From: Bdellovibrionaceae bacterium UBA2316
Lineage (GTDB): Bacteria; Bdellovibrionota; Bdellovibrionia; Bdellovibrionales; Bdellovibrionaceae
Assembly (NCBI GenBank): GCA_002345205.1
Contig: DDVI01000114.1
Span: 10,536-31,784, forward strand
Reading direction: 5' to 3'
Length of the DNA stretch: 21,249 nucleotides
Positions 7,032-14,314 of the stretch are shown piece by piece. Both the position numbers and the translations under genes were made by a program. The first letter of the stretch is position 1. Every line of letters starts with the position of its first letter. The notes below the pieces were generated by a model. The model ran no database searches, had not been told where the DNA came from, and saw nothing but the letters and a program-made list of their open reading frames with translations.

Positions 7032-7922
7032 CTAGCCCACAGGCTGAAACTTCTTCACAGCAGCCGAAATCGTGGCTCGCCTGATTTTATACAGACGGGC
7101 TATTTCAACCTGTGATAAACCTTGAACCCAATAAAGTCTTGCCAGCTCCTCTAGGTTTGGTTTTTCTTTCTTCCACTGAACCTTGTAAGCTCGTCCTATG
7201 CTCAACTCGGTTGGTTTGAGTATATTAACTTCGCGTCTACCAATTTTATCGTTACCTGAACTTCTGATCGAGGAGTTCTGGTTTTCTCCAACAGCACATT
7301 TTAAATTCTCACCCGCAGCCTCGGCTGCCGAATCAGGGACCGTACCTGAGGACGTCGCACGTCTTCTTTCATTCGCATTGGGAGCTGGGCGTTTTCGACG
7401 ACCAAATGAAATAATGTTAGACTCATCATTTGAGTTTTCGCCTTGTGGCTCCATTTTAAGAGAAAAATCCCGATCTTCAGAGTTCGTCCAGAACGTAATT
7501 AAAAGCTCTGTTTGGGTCACGACGATCTCTTTTATAGTTCGTCGTAATAGTCGCTTACGCATGGCTGGCGTCGCTTTAGCCCAGCCCTGCATACACCATC
7601 GGATTTGATTTTCTACGAACAGAGTTTGCTCTTTAAAAGTAAACGGGTCACTGGCTTTTGGATCAAGGGTTGATAAGTATTTCTCAAGGTCTTGCTTTTG
7701 TTTCGCAAGACGATTGAGTTCATCACTCGCCAACTTCAGAGCATCTTCGCTTAATTGCATTCTAGATTGGTTTGTCCAAATCGAGGTAATGCGATTTTGA
7801 ATGTCCTTAAGCTCTTTTTGTGTTCGATCAAATTCCGCAGCGCCGCCCTTTGTGTTGCTATCTGATTGTGATTTTAGAGTTTTTTCTAGATCATCAAAAT
7901 ACCCTTTAGTCACTAAAGCCGA
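7032..7922 (-). pseudogene. C-terminal remnant of a second large serine recombinase, cut by the IS
   Basis: About 297 codons remain of a large serine recombinase. They include a long coiled coil (about 35-110 of the remnant), the segment MRKRLLRRTIKEIVVTQTEL that matches the post-coiled-coil core of such enzymes, a low-complexity Arg/Pro/Ala/Ser linker, and a C-terminal helix-turn-helix (LEELARLYWVQGLSQVEIAR). The catalytic resolvase domain, Recombinase domain and zinc ribbon are missing because the frame meets the left end of the IS at 7922/7923. The frame stays open into the IS to an ATG at 8015, which is chance. The missing N-terminal half is not found on the other side of the IS. It is not closely similar to the recombinase at the left edge of the window. 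Confidence 0.85.
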
Positions 7923-7965
7923 TGACCTGCCCCCCCCAAGAGTTGATCCAGGTCCAATCGGACTG
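7923..7965 (+). repeat. Left inverted repeat of the IS3-family element
   Basis: It starts TGACCTGC and continues into a run of eight C, then GAGTT and ATCGGACTG blocks shared with the right end. The C run is longer than at the right end (eight against four), which accounts for most of the 3-base length difference. Confidence 0.85.
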
Positions 7966-7972
7966 GTATAAA
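7943..7972 (+). promoter_or_regulatory. Promoter of the IS transposase
   Basis: TTGATC and TATAAA are separated by 18 bases. The -35 box lies inside the left inverted repeat and the -10 box just inside it, 21 bases before the orfA start. Transposase binding to the end would cover this promoter. Confidence 0.6.
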
Positions 7973-7993
7973 CCAAAAAAGGGAGAAGAAAAT

Positions 7994-8272
7994 ATGGCAA
8001 GAGTGAATTATACACCCGAGCAGTCAGTGATGAAGATGCGCGAGATCGACGTTTTAATTGGGCAAGGTAAAGGCACCATAGAGGCTTGTAAACAAGCCCA
8101 AGTGAGTAAAGATACCTACTATCGCTGGCGTAAAGAGTTTGGTGGGATGCAAATTGATCAAGTGAAAAAGTTAAAAGATCTGGAAAAAGAAAATGCTAGG
8201 CTTAAAAAACTGGTAGCAGATCAAGCTTTGGATCTTTCGATATTAAAGGAAGTAGCTAAGGGAAACTTTTAA
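7994..8272 (+). CDS. IS3-family OrfA (DNA-binding part of transposase)
   Basis: This 92-residue protein provides sequence-specific binding to the IS ends. It has a helix-turn-helix at about residues 25-50 (GTIEACKQAQVSKDTYYRWR) and a leucine-zipper-like helix at about 58-82 (LKDLEKENARLKKLV) for dimerisation. ATG 7994 is preceded by GGGAGAAG at a suitable distance. The frame also opens upstream to ATG 7922, but that lies outside the IS. Near its end the heptamer GGGAAAC (8260-8266) allows a -1 shift into orfB. Unshifted translation stops at TAA 8270, giving free OrfA, which in this family acts as a regulator. Confidence 0.92.
   Translation: MARVNYTPEQSVMKMREIDVLIGQGKGTIEACKQAQVSKDTYYRWRKEFGGMQIDQVKKLKDLEKENARLKKLVADQALDLSILKEVAKGNF
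8260..8266 (+). promoter_or_regulatory. -1 programmed frameshift site GGGAAAC
   Basis: In the orfA frame the heptamer reads G-GGA-AAC, a classic X-XXY-YYZ slippery site; after slipping, translation continues with CTT in the orfB frame. A Shine-Dalgarno-like AAAGGA at 8245-8250 lies 9 bases upstream, the spacing known to stimulate -1 frameshifting. The OrfAB fusion would be about 373 residues. Confidence 0.85.
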
Positions 8273-9114
8273 GCCCTACAAGACGAAAGCTTGCACTTGA
8301 AAATGTTATTAAAATTTTCAATGTATCAGAGCGCACAGCTTGTAGGGTTATCGGCCACAATAGATCCACACAAAGATATGTTTTAAAATCTAATGAGTTC
8401 AATGAAAAACTCACTGATCGAATCATTGAACTTGCAAGTCAGTATGGAAGATACGGCTATAGAACAATCACAGATTTATTGACCAACGAGGGTTGGAGAA
8501 TCAATAAAAAAAGAGTTGAAAGAATCTGGCGTGTTGAGGGTTTAAAAGTTCCTTACAAGCAACCTAAAAGATCAAGGCTGTGGTTAAATGATGGATCCTG
8601 CATAAGGCTTCGGCCAGAGTATAAAGATCATGTGTGGAGTTATGATTTTGTATTTGAAAGAACTCATGATGGAAGAAGTTTTAAGATGCTCAACATAATT
8701 GATGAGTTTACGAGGGAATCATTGATGATCAAGGTGAAAAGAAAATTAAATTCAATTAATGTATTAGAGTCATTATCAGAGCTCTTTTTAACAAGAGGAA
8801 TTCCGAAATATATTCGTTCAGATAATGGATCAGAATTTGTTGCAAAAGCGTTAAGAAGTTGGCTTACAAAACTAGAAGTTGAAACATTGTATATTGAACC
8901 AGGAAGTTTGTGGGAAAATGGATATGTGGAATCATTCAATGGAAAGATGCGGGATCAGTTTTTAAACGGAGAAATATTTTACACATTAAAAGAAGCACAA
9001 GTATTAATCGAAATGTGGAGAAAACATTATAACCAAGTTAGACCACACAGCAGTTTAAATGGAAGACCACCAGCTCCGTTAACAATTACAATGAAGGAAA
9101 AACAAGTTGCTTAA
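8260..9114 (+). CDS. IS3-family OrfB (catalytic part of transposase, made by frameshift)
   Basis: This is the DDE-type integrase core that performs transposition as part of the OrfAB fusion. The frame is open from 8260; productive translation is expected from CTT 8266 after the -1 shift. Catalytic residues are Asp in WSYDFV (8644-8646), Asp in RSDNGSEF (8821-8823) and Glu in GYVESFNG (8929-8931), giving the family spacing DD(35)E. The upstream part holds an HTH_21-like segment (YGRYGYRTITDLL; KKRVERIWRVEGL), and the end has the usual YNQVRPHSSLNGRPP. No frameshift or nonsense mutation is visible, so the transposase looks functional. Confidence 0.93.
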   Translation, partial: GKLLSPTRRKLALENVIKIFNVSERTACRVIGHNRSTQRYVLKSNEFNEKLTDRIIELASQYGRYGYRTITDLLTNEGWRINKKRVERIWRVEGLKVPYKQPKRSRLWLNDGSCIRLRPEYKDHVWSYDFVFERTHDGRSFKMLNIIDEFTRESLMIKVKRKLNSINVLESLSELFLTRGIPKYIRSDNGSEFVAKALRSWLTKLEVETLYIEPGSLWENGYVESFNGKMRDQFLNGEIFYTLKEAQVLIEMWRKHYNQVRPHSSLNGRPPAPLTITMKEKQVA

Positions 9115-9121
9115 ACAAATT

Positions 9122-9161
9122 CAGTCCGATAAGAGGCGGACTAACTCGTAGGGGCAGGTCA
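9122..9161 (-). repeat. Right inverted repeat of the IS3-family element
   Basis: Read on the minus strand it starts TGACCTGCCCC and then shares the GAGTT and ATCGGACTG blocks with the left end. It begins 7 bases after the orfB stop codon. Confidence 0.85.
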
Positions 9162-9337
9162 GCCATGCTAAATGAGGTCTGATCCCCGAGTTTTCCCGAA
9201 AGACGTCAAATGAGTTTTGATTGCAAGTATTACTTCAGTCTAGGACTGTTTATAAATAAAGCAATCGATTTTAGTTAAGTTTTCCAAAAGGTATTCCGAT
9301 TATTGGTGTGAAAATCACTTCAATGAAAGGAATCACT

Positions 9338-9832
9338 ATGACAAAAACTTTATTGGCCGCTGTCGTAATTTTCTATTCTTCAGGTGTTCTATACGCACAG
9401 GAACATTGTACTAAGGAAAATAAAAAATCTTTATGTGCGGAAACCGTAGTTAAAGAAAAAGTTGAATGGGCTTGTAAATTGGTTTCGGAAAAAGGTGATA
9501 GCGCGCTCTCTGAAATAAAAAAAATGCGTTTCGATTGTTGTGGCGAACCCAATTATGTATGGATAAACGATATGGGACCCAAAATGATAATGCATCCTAT
9601 TAAACCACAGTTGGATGGTACAGATCTTAGCAAGAACGCAGATCCTGCAGGAAAATTGCTTTTTGTTGAATTTGTTAAAGCTGTTAAATCTAAACCTGAC
9701 GGATCTTGGGTGGACTACAAATGGACGAAGCTGGGTGAAGCTGATCCTACCCCAAAGAAGTCTTGGGTTAAAGGATGCGTACCCAAAGGAAAAACAGAAC
9801 AATGGGTAGTTGGTTCAGGTACATGGTATTAG
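9338..9832 (+). CDS. Secreted single-Cache-domain protein
   Basis: This 164-residue protein is an exported small-molecule-binding Cache domain without any attached signalling module. The signal peptide covers about 1-20 (cleavage after VLYA). The Cache signature is VWINDMGPKMIMHPIKPQ in the middle, then DGTDLS, then GKLLFVEFVK, then GSWVDYKW, and the closing WVVGSGTWY, matching sCache_2-type domains. Several Cys (HC, KSLC, WAC, DCC, KGC) suggest disulfides. ATG 9338, preceded by AAAGGA at 7 bases, fits better than the in-frame ATG 9308 because it puts the signal peptide at the N-terminus. The stop is 27 bases before the chemoreceptor gene, so the two are very likely co-transcribed. It may be a soluble sensor or ligand-binding partner of that receptor. 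Confidence 0.85.
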   Translation: MTKTLLAAVVIFYSSGVLYAQEHCTKENKKSLCAETVVKEKVEWACKLVSEKGDSALSEIKKMRFDCCGEPNYVWINDMGPKMIMHPIKPQLDGTDLSKNADPAGKLLFVEFVKAVKSKPDGSWVDYKWTKLGEADPTPKKSWVKGCVPKGKTEQWVVGSGTWY

Positions 9833-9859
9833 ACACTTCGTTGTTAATGAAGGAAGCAT

Positions 9860-11917
9860 ATGGACATTTTTAAATCTCTTTCAATGCGTAGTAAGCTGAT
9901 AACGCTAACAATTAGCAGTGTGGTGCTTTCATCTACCATATTGATTTTTGCATTGGAAAGAATATCCGAGTCCGCTTTAACAAATCAAATAGTGTCTAAT
10001 TTAACAGCGTTGGTATCTTCCAAATCCTCTGAAGTAGAATTAACAATGCAAACACTCTCGAAACAAGTCGAAAGTCTTTCGAACTCAAAGTTCGTCCAGG
10101 ATGCACTAGTTTCATATGAAAGCGTTGCTTACGGCACAGGACTTGATCTTGATAGTGATGCAGATATTTCCAAAAGCCCCTATTTCAAAACGATTGAAGT
10201 GAAGTACAAAGAAAGCTTAGAAGACAGTCTTCAGGCGCTGCCTCTGGAATCCTTTGCCCTAGTATTAAACGGGGGGTTTGTTGTTTCAGAGACTGGACGG
10301 TCTGGCCTATTAGGTAAAAATTTATTAAATGGAACACTTAATAAGACAAATCTTTCTACATGCTTTAAATCCGCTCTGAAAAATAACTCGCACTTTTCGG
10401 AGTTAACTTCAATTGATGGATACAGCGGTTTTTTTATCTGTAGGAAAATTACTTCAAAATACGATAGAGATGGATACCAAAAAAATTCACTTATGGGTGT
10501 TCTTGTTGCTACAATAAAGTGGTCGTTACTTTCGCAGCTAGCACAATTTGATAAAGGAATGGGCCAAACCGGCCAAATATTTGTAACTGACGGAACCACG
10601 TTAATTTCACCGCCAAGAGAACTAAAAGATGTCCCCAGTCTTGCTGAGTTAAAAAATAAGGAAATTAACTTTTCTTTGGAATATCCTGATAAAGCTACCT
10701 ATGGCTTGGGGAAAGGGTTCAAAAACGAGGACATAATTTTTGTTTACAGTAACATAAAGCCTAGTGAGAATAATAACTGGAAAATGATTGGTCAAATTTC
10801 TAGAGAAGAAGCTTTTTCTAGTATTTACTCACTAGTAAAGTGGTCTTTAATTTTATTGGCTGTAGGCCTCTTAATTACTTCAGCTGTAAGTTTTTTAATT
10901 ATAAATTCAATTTCCCGAAATTTTTCAGTTGCAAATATAAAGGTTAGTCATTCATCCGAAGACGTTTCCATAGCAATGAATGAAGTTTCTGAAATAAGTA
11001 CCAAAATTTCAGAAAGTACCCACCAGCAATCTTCAGCACTAGAAGAAACCGCATCAGCAATGGAAGAAATTAATTCAATGGTTAATCGGACTTTGGAACT
11101 TTCTAAATCAAGTGCTGACAATAGCCTAATCTGCTCAAATAGAGCGAACGAGGGTTCTCAGAGGATGGATGATCTAGTTTTAACTGTTGCAAAAATGGGA
11201 AACTCAACCGACCATTCGCTACTTCAAATCAAATCAAAAAGTGGCGGTGCCTTAAACGAAGCTCTTCAGGCCTTTATAACAATAGAATCAAAAACAAAGG
11301 TAATAAACGAAATTGCGTTTCAAACAAAATTACTTTCTTTCAATGCATCTGTTGAGGCGGCTCGAGCGGGAGAGCATGGAAAAGGTTTTTCAGTTGTTGC
11401 AGAAGAGGTTGGCCAGTTGGCAATGTCTGTAAACAAATCAGCAAAAGAAATTGACGATTTCTTGAGTACAACAAGTTCAAAACTTAAAGAAGTCATAGAT
11501 TCTTCGCTGTCCGAGATAGACCATTCTATAATCTCCACTAGAGAGCATGTTAAAATTAGTAAAAGCGCGGCTGAAAGTGGTTTAAGTTTTTTTAAAGAAC
11601 TCAGCGATATAGTGCAGACGATTCAATCGGAATCGTCTGCAGTGTTTTCTGCCGCTGAGGAGCAAGCAAAAGGAATTTCGGAAGTAAATAAAGCGGTTTC
11701 TGAAATTACTCAAAGCAATTATGAAAATTCTTTACAGGTAAATAAACTTCAATCCCTAACGGCAAATATGAAGAACACTTCCGAAAATCTAGCAGAGGCA
11801 TCGGGTAACATGAGTAACCTATTAAAAGGCGTAGCCAAAAAAAATCCAGCCTCATTCGATAATAAGGTTATTTCAAATGAGGCTGTTGAGGAAAATGTAA
11901 TTATTAAAGCGTCTTAA
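9860..11917 (+). CDS. Methyl-accepting chemotaxis protein with periplasmic Cache-type sensor
   Basis: This is a 685-residue transmembrane chemoreceptor that would pass ligand state to CheA/CheW. Membrane helices are at about 12-32 and 327-350, with a 290-residue periplasmic region between them that looks like a double Cache domain (GQIFVTDGTTLISPP at 238-252). The cytoplasmic signalling coiled coil runs from about 365 to 655. Its methylation-type helices are SSALEETASAMEEI (391-404) and SSAVFSAAEEQAKGI (592-606), and its tip is at 485-521. No HAMP domain is recognisable between TM2 and the first methylation helix (about 40 residues). The tip reads FQTKLLSFNASVEAARAGEHG, while the common form is FQTNLLALNAAVEAARAGE. 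EEVGQLA replaces EEVRxLA. There is no NWETF-like C-terminal CheR tether. AAGGA lies 5 bases before ATG 9860. Confidence 0.93.
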   Translation: MDIFKSLSMRSKLITLTISSVVLSSTILIFALERISESALTNQIVSNLTALVSSKSSEVELTMQTLSKQVESLSNSKFVQDALVSYESVAYGTGLDLDSDADISKSPYFKTIEVKYKESLEDSLQALPLESFALVLNGGFVVSETGRSGLLGKNLLNGTLNKTNLSTCFKSALKNNSHFSELTSIDGYSGFFICRKITSKYDRDGYQKNSLMGVLVATIKWSLLSQLAQFDKGMGQTGQIFVTDGTTLISPPRELKDVPSLAELKNKEINFSLEYPDKATYGLGKGFKNEDIIFVYSNIKPSENNNWKMIGQISREEAFSSIYSLVKWSLILLAVGLLITSAVSFLIINSISRNFSVANIKVSHSSEDVSIAMNEVSEISTKISESTHQQSSALEETASAMEEINSMVNRTLELSKSSADNSLICSNRANEGSQRMDDLVLTVAKMGNSTDHSLLQIKSKSGGALNEALQAFITIESKTKVINEIAFQTKLLSFNASVEAARAGEHGKGFSVVAEEVGQLAMSVNKSAKEIDDFLSTTSSKLKEVIDSSLSEIDHSIISTREHVKISKSAAESGLSFFKELSDIVQTIQSESSAVFSAAEEQAKGISEVNKAVSEITQSNYENSLQVNKLQSLTANMKNTSENLAEASGNMSNLLKGVAKKNPASFDNKVISNEAVEENVIIKAS

Positions 11918-11932
11918 ACTTAAATGGAAAAA

Positions 11933-12979
11933 TTATTTCAGAAAGTCATGAACTAGCCTAAGACCAGCAATAATTTTTTGTTCTGATTGGCTATCACCGA
12001 CTGACCCTTTAGTTGTTTTATTTGAGAATGCTAAGTGATATCTAAATTTTGTATCACTATATGGGTAGTATTCTGTAGAAATTCCTACTTGGTTATATTT
12101 CACTTCATCAAAACTAGGAGTTGCTCCGGGTGAGGTAGAAATTTTATCAGAAGACAAGTCTCCTTTGAAAATTATTTGAAACGCTTGAGAATACTTATAT
12201 CTCAAAGAAACAACGATACTTGACAGCTCTTTTGATGAGTTTGCAATCCACACTTTATAGTTTTTTTGATTTACCAAATAGTCTAGATCCAAATCGAAAT
12301 CACTCAACATTATTTTACTTCCGACTGACAAATATGTACGCTTTTCTGTATTTTCTGACTCAGCATCCGTATGAAATGAAAGGATTGGTTGCAATTTTTT
12401 TTCTAAAAAACTTCCAAGATACGATAATCCAATCATGTTTCTAGATTGCCCAGTCGTATCGTCAGAGGTTGTGTTGGCGACCAATAACTCTATTTTTTGA
12501 TCTTCAAACTGACCGCCCAATATAGCGCCGACAGGCCAAAGTGACGTCAATGGCCTACTCAGGATTTCCCCTCCACTTATTGATGTAAAATAGTAATCAC
12601 CCGGATTCACGATTGCCTCTCGTCCACCAATAAGAGCTATGACTTTTCCCGCATTGAAATAAACATTTGAATTTAATTGATGGCTTAAAAATGCATAATC
12701 AACATATTTGGAGAACTTGGCCTCTGAATTTGGTGCATCACTAGCGCTAAGTAAATTTAACCTTATTTTACCGGAAAGCTCGTCGTTTACCTTAGACTGA
12801 AAAAGTAGCCTAAGCCTGGCACCTTGGAACGAAGATGAATTTTTACCTCCCGCTGCCAATGCGGCTTCGTTATAAGTAGATCCGATGCTGTCAAACCTAG
12901 AATCAACTATAATTCCTTCGGCAAATATTTTCGAACAGAAAAGCAATATAAACGCGCCAAAAACTATCTTATTTTTCAT
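11933..12979 (-). CDS. Outer-membrane beta-barrel protein, porin-like
   Basis: This is a 348-residue predicted outer-membrane barrel. The signal peptide is MKNKIVFGAFILLFCSKIFA. The mature part is built of alternating hydrophobic/polar strands with aromatic residues and Asp/Ser/Asn-rich turns, for example SSFQGARLRLLFQ, GKIRLNLLSA, VDYAFLSHQLN, YKVWIANSSK, and the final KIIAGLRLVHDFLK. It resembles phosphate-selective or similar specific porins in general shape, but no family signature is certain. ATG 12979 with TAGGAG upstream is preferred over the in-frame ATG 13021 because it places the signal peptide first. It converges on the chemoreceptor with only 15 bases between stop codons and no clear terminator. 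A near-perfect palindrome about 115 bp upstream may regulate it. Confidence 0.75.
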   Translation of the reverse strand: MKNKIVFGAFILLFCSKIFAEGIIVDSRFDSIGSTYNEAALAAGGKNSSSFQGARLRLLFQSKVNDELSGKIRLNLLSASDAPNSEAKFSKYVDYAFLSHQLNSNVYFNAGKVIALIGGREAIVNPGDYYFTSISGGEILSRPLTSLWPVGAILGGQFEDQKIELLVANTTSDDTTGQSRNMIGLSYLGSFLEKKLQPILSFHTDAESENTEKRTYLSVGSKIMLSDFDLDLDYLVNQKNYKVWIANSSKELSSIVVSLRYKYSQAFQIIFKGDLSSDKISTSPGATPSFDEVKYNQVGISTEYYPYSDTKFRYHLAFSNKTTKGSVGDSQSEQKIIAGLRLVHDFLK

Positions 12980-13021
12980 TGTAAATTCACTCCTACACTT
13001 TTGGAAGTAAACGTATTTCAA

Positions 13022-13491
13022 GTATTGTAATCGCAGCTCTTCACGTACGCAATTTTAATAAATATACAATCTAGTATCGAATTACGTCGTAGTTAGATTA
13101 ACGTTAGTCTAGTTTAGCTTGTTTTGCAGACGGATCAATTGGTTCCAATTTAAAAATAATAATACTATTGTTCAGTCAAAAATGATAATTCGACAAAAAT
13201 AAAAATGTTCAAATTTTGGTGGTTAGCTTAGGCCTTCTGCTGAACCGCGAGTTCAATTCGAAACAGAATACTGTAGCGAGAAGAGATTTCAAATTACAGC
13301 GTTAAAGCGGACTCTTGCTCTCCGGTTTTCTGTTTGCAAAATTCTGACCGTTCCAGTGGTGTGACTTGTCACCCAAAATGCAACTTTTACTTGTTTTAAA
13401 TTTTTAAAATGCTTGTAAATTTTATTTTTGCATTTACCGTAAAAAATCAATGTTTAAAGTTAAATTTTTAGCCCATTCAAGCTAGAAGAAA
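13022..13491. other. Non-coding region upstream of the porin-like gene
   Basis: No gene is visible in about 470 bases of AT-rich DNA. It contains the palindrome at 13093-13112, a perfect 12-bp palindrome GTGACTTGTCAC at 13361-13372, and runs of A and T. It should hold the porin promoter, but no hexamer pair is convincing enough to place. Confidence 0.5.
13093..13112. promoter_or_regulatory. 20-bp near-perfect palindrome, candidate operator
   Basis: TTAGATTAACGTTAGTCTAG is symmetric around AACGTT. The only departures are two T/G-type pairs, at the outermost bases and near position 6. It lies 114-133 bases upstream of the porin-like start and fits a dimeric regulator site. Confidence 0.45.
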
Positions 13492-13566
13492 CTATTTCTC
13501 CTTTTGAAAGAATCGTGGAGTGCCTCATGCTGAAGAGCGTGATTCATAAATAGTTTTAGCTTGGGC
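13471..13566. repeat. Long imperfect inverted repeat with two inner hairpins
   Basis: GCCCA, AGCTA and AAACTATTT (13471-13497, with two bulges) pair with AAATAGTTT, TAGCT and TGGGC (13548-13566), giving 19 base pairs. Inside are CTCC/GGAG (13498-13520) and CATGC/GCGTG (13526-13541, one G-T pair). The fold resembles a three-way junction. It covers the 3' end of the small membrane-protein gene and its possible read-through extension. Confidence 0.45.
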
Positions 13567-13662
13567 ATGCAGAATCCATTTCTGTAGACAGTCAAGATTC
13601 TCCGTAACTGCGAATGACAGTACAACCGCCACAACCCACGTCATCAATTTATCTAAGTTCAT
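13525..13662 (-). CDS. Small single-membrane-helix protein overlapping the recombinase remnant
   Basis: This 45-codon gene has a strong ribosome site: GGAGG lies 5 bases before ATG 13662, inside the last codons of the recombinase remnant. The start overlaps the recombinase stop by 14 bases in another frame, which implies translational coupling. The product has one membrane helix (LMTWVVAVVLSFAVT, about 6-20) and an amphipathic C-terminal part (LQKWILHAQAKTIYESRSSA). After TGA at 13527-13525 the same frame continues GTPRFFQKEK to TAG at 13492, so the original protein may have had 56 residues with the TGA as a nonsense mutation. I do not recognise the family. The 3' end also forms one arm of the long inverted repeat at 13471-13566. 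Confidence 0.55.
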   Translation of the reverse strand: MNLDKLMTWVVAVVLSFAVTENLDCLQKWILHAQAKTIYESRSSA

Positions 13663-14197
13663 ACTTTCCTCCACTTTTTAGAATTACCGACTTGTTTTCA
13701 AATCGGTTAATAATTTTAACAATTGAATTTCGATTCCATTTTTGTGCGCATCGCGGCCGTATTTTTTTCGCATTAAGGTTGTCAGAAATTCGATTCGGGT
13801 TAGTCCCAGTTTTCCATAGCTCATGAATTAGTTGGAGATTTACAAACTCTTTCGGATCGGGAATCACTTGGCCCTGAAAGAAACAGAAACCAAAATAGGG
13901 TGCCGCATTTGTCTTGGTCGAATCTCGTATGGCGGTTGAAAAAGGTGCAGGAATACTAGATCTGATTCGCACGCCAGCCCTTACCAGAGCAGATCTTATA
14001 GTCGTTTTTGGCTTTCCAGTCTGCTTTGCTATATCTGATAAAGATAAGCCGTTAGTGTATAGATCGACTAAATTTTCAAAAACTCGTTGCTTCTCTGCAC
14101 CGGAAAACGTAGTCTTTCTATGAACTTGTGAAAGTTCAGGTAAGGAGTGATTCCCCCTACCAATTTTACCGAAGGTAAATCTTTGGTTTACTCGCCT
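13649..14197 (-). pseudogene. C-terminal remnant of a third large serine recombinase
   Basis: The frame is open from 14197 (after a TGA) to TAA at 13649, 182 codons, with no ATG and only an internal GTG at 13972. Residues 11-61 align directly with the C-terminus of the recombinase at the left edge. Both have KIG followed by H.L.E, then EK with I/V-Y/F-EN, then LY..G.SL..I..QTG. After this helix-turn-helix comes KTTIRSALVRAG and a segment like the Recombinase domain (GQVIPDPKEF; LNAKKIRPRCAQKWNRNSIV). The catalytic, Recombinase and zinc-ribbon domains that should precede it are absent, so this is the tail of a deleted integrase. It is followed by a coupled small membrane-protein gene. A short open frame at 14188-14330 may or may not be more of the same gene. 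Confidence 0.8.
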
Positions 14198-14314
14198 TCA
14201 GCGAGATTCTGGAGTGCTAGAATTCTGGCATTCTGTTTTGCACTCCATTTATTAAAAAATTCATTCAAATGGCTGAACGTCGTTGTCCAGCCATTTGCTA
14301 TTGTGGGTATCAAA

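Larger units (their letters stand above)
7923..9161 (+). mobile_element. IS3-family insertion sequence, IS407-like, about 1.24 kb
   Basis: A complete-looking element is bounded by imperfect inverted repeats of about 40 bp that start TGACCTGCCCC. It contains overlapping orfA and orfB joined by a -1 frameshift site, the orfB product has the DD(35)E catalytic triad, and a promoter lies next to the left end. Size, terminal sequence and the OrfA ending LKEVAKGNF fit the IS407 group. The four flanking bases differ (CCGA left, GCCA right), so the expected 4-bp target duplication is absent. Confidence 0.92.

Noticed and set aside
7032..8015. Intact 327-codon gene starting at ATG 8015
   Set aside because: The first about 31 codons are antisense sequence of the IS left end; the real coding remnant begins at the IS junction, 7922.
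6609..13662. UGA reassigned to tryptophan, suggested by two in-frame TGA codons
   Set aside because: Trp is encoded by TGG in the intact genes, no conserved gene such as glpD has an internal TGA, and TGA serves as a natural stop at 2147 and 15038; independent nonsense mutations in decaying genes explain both cases.
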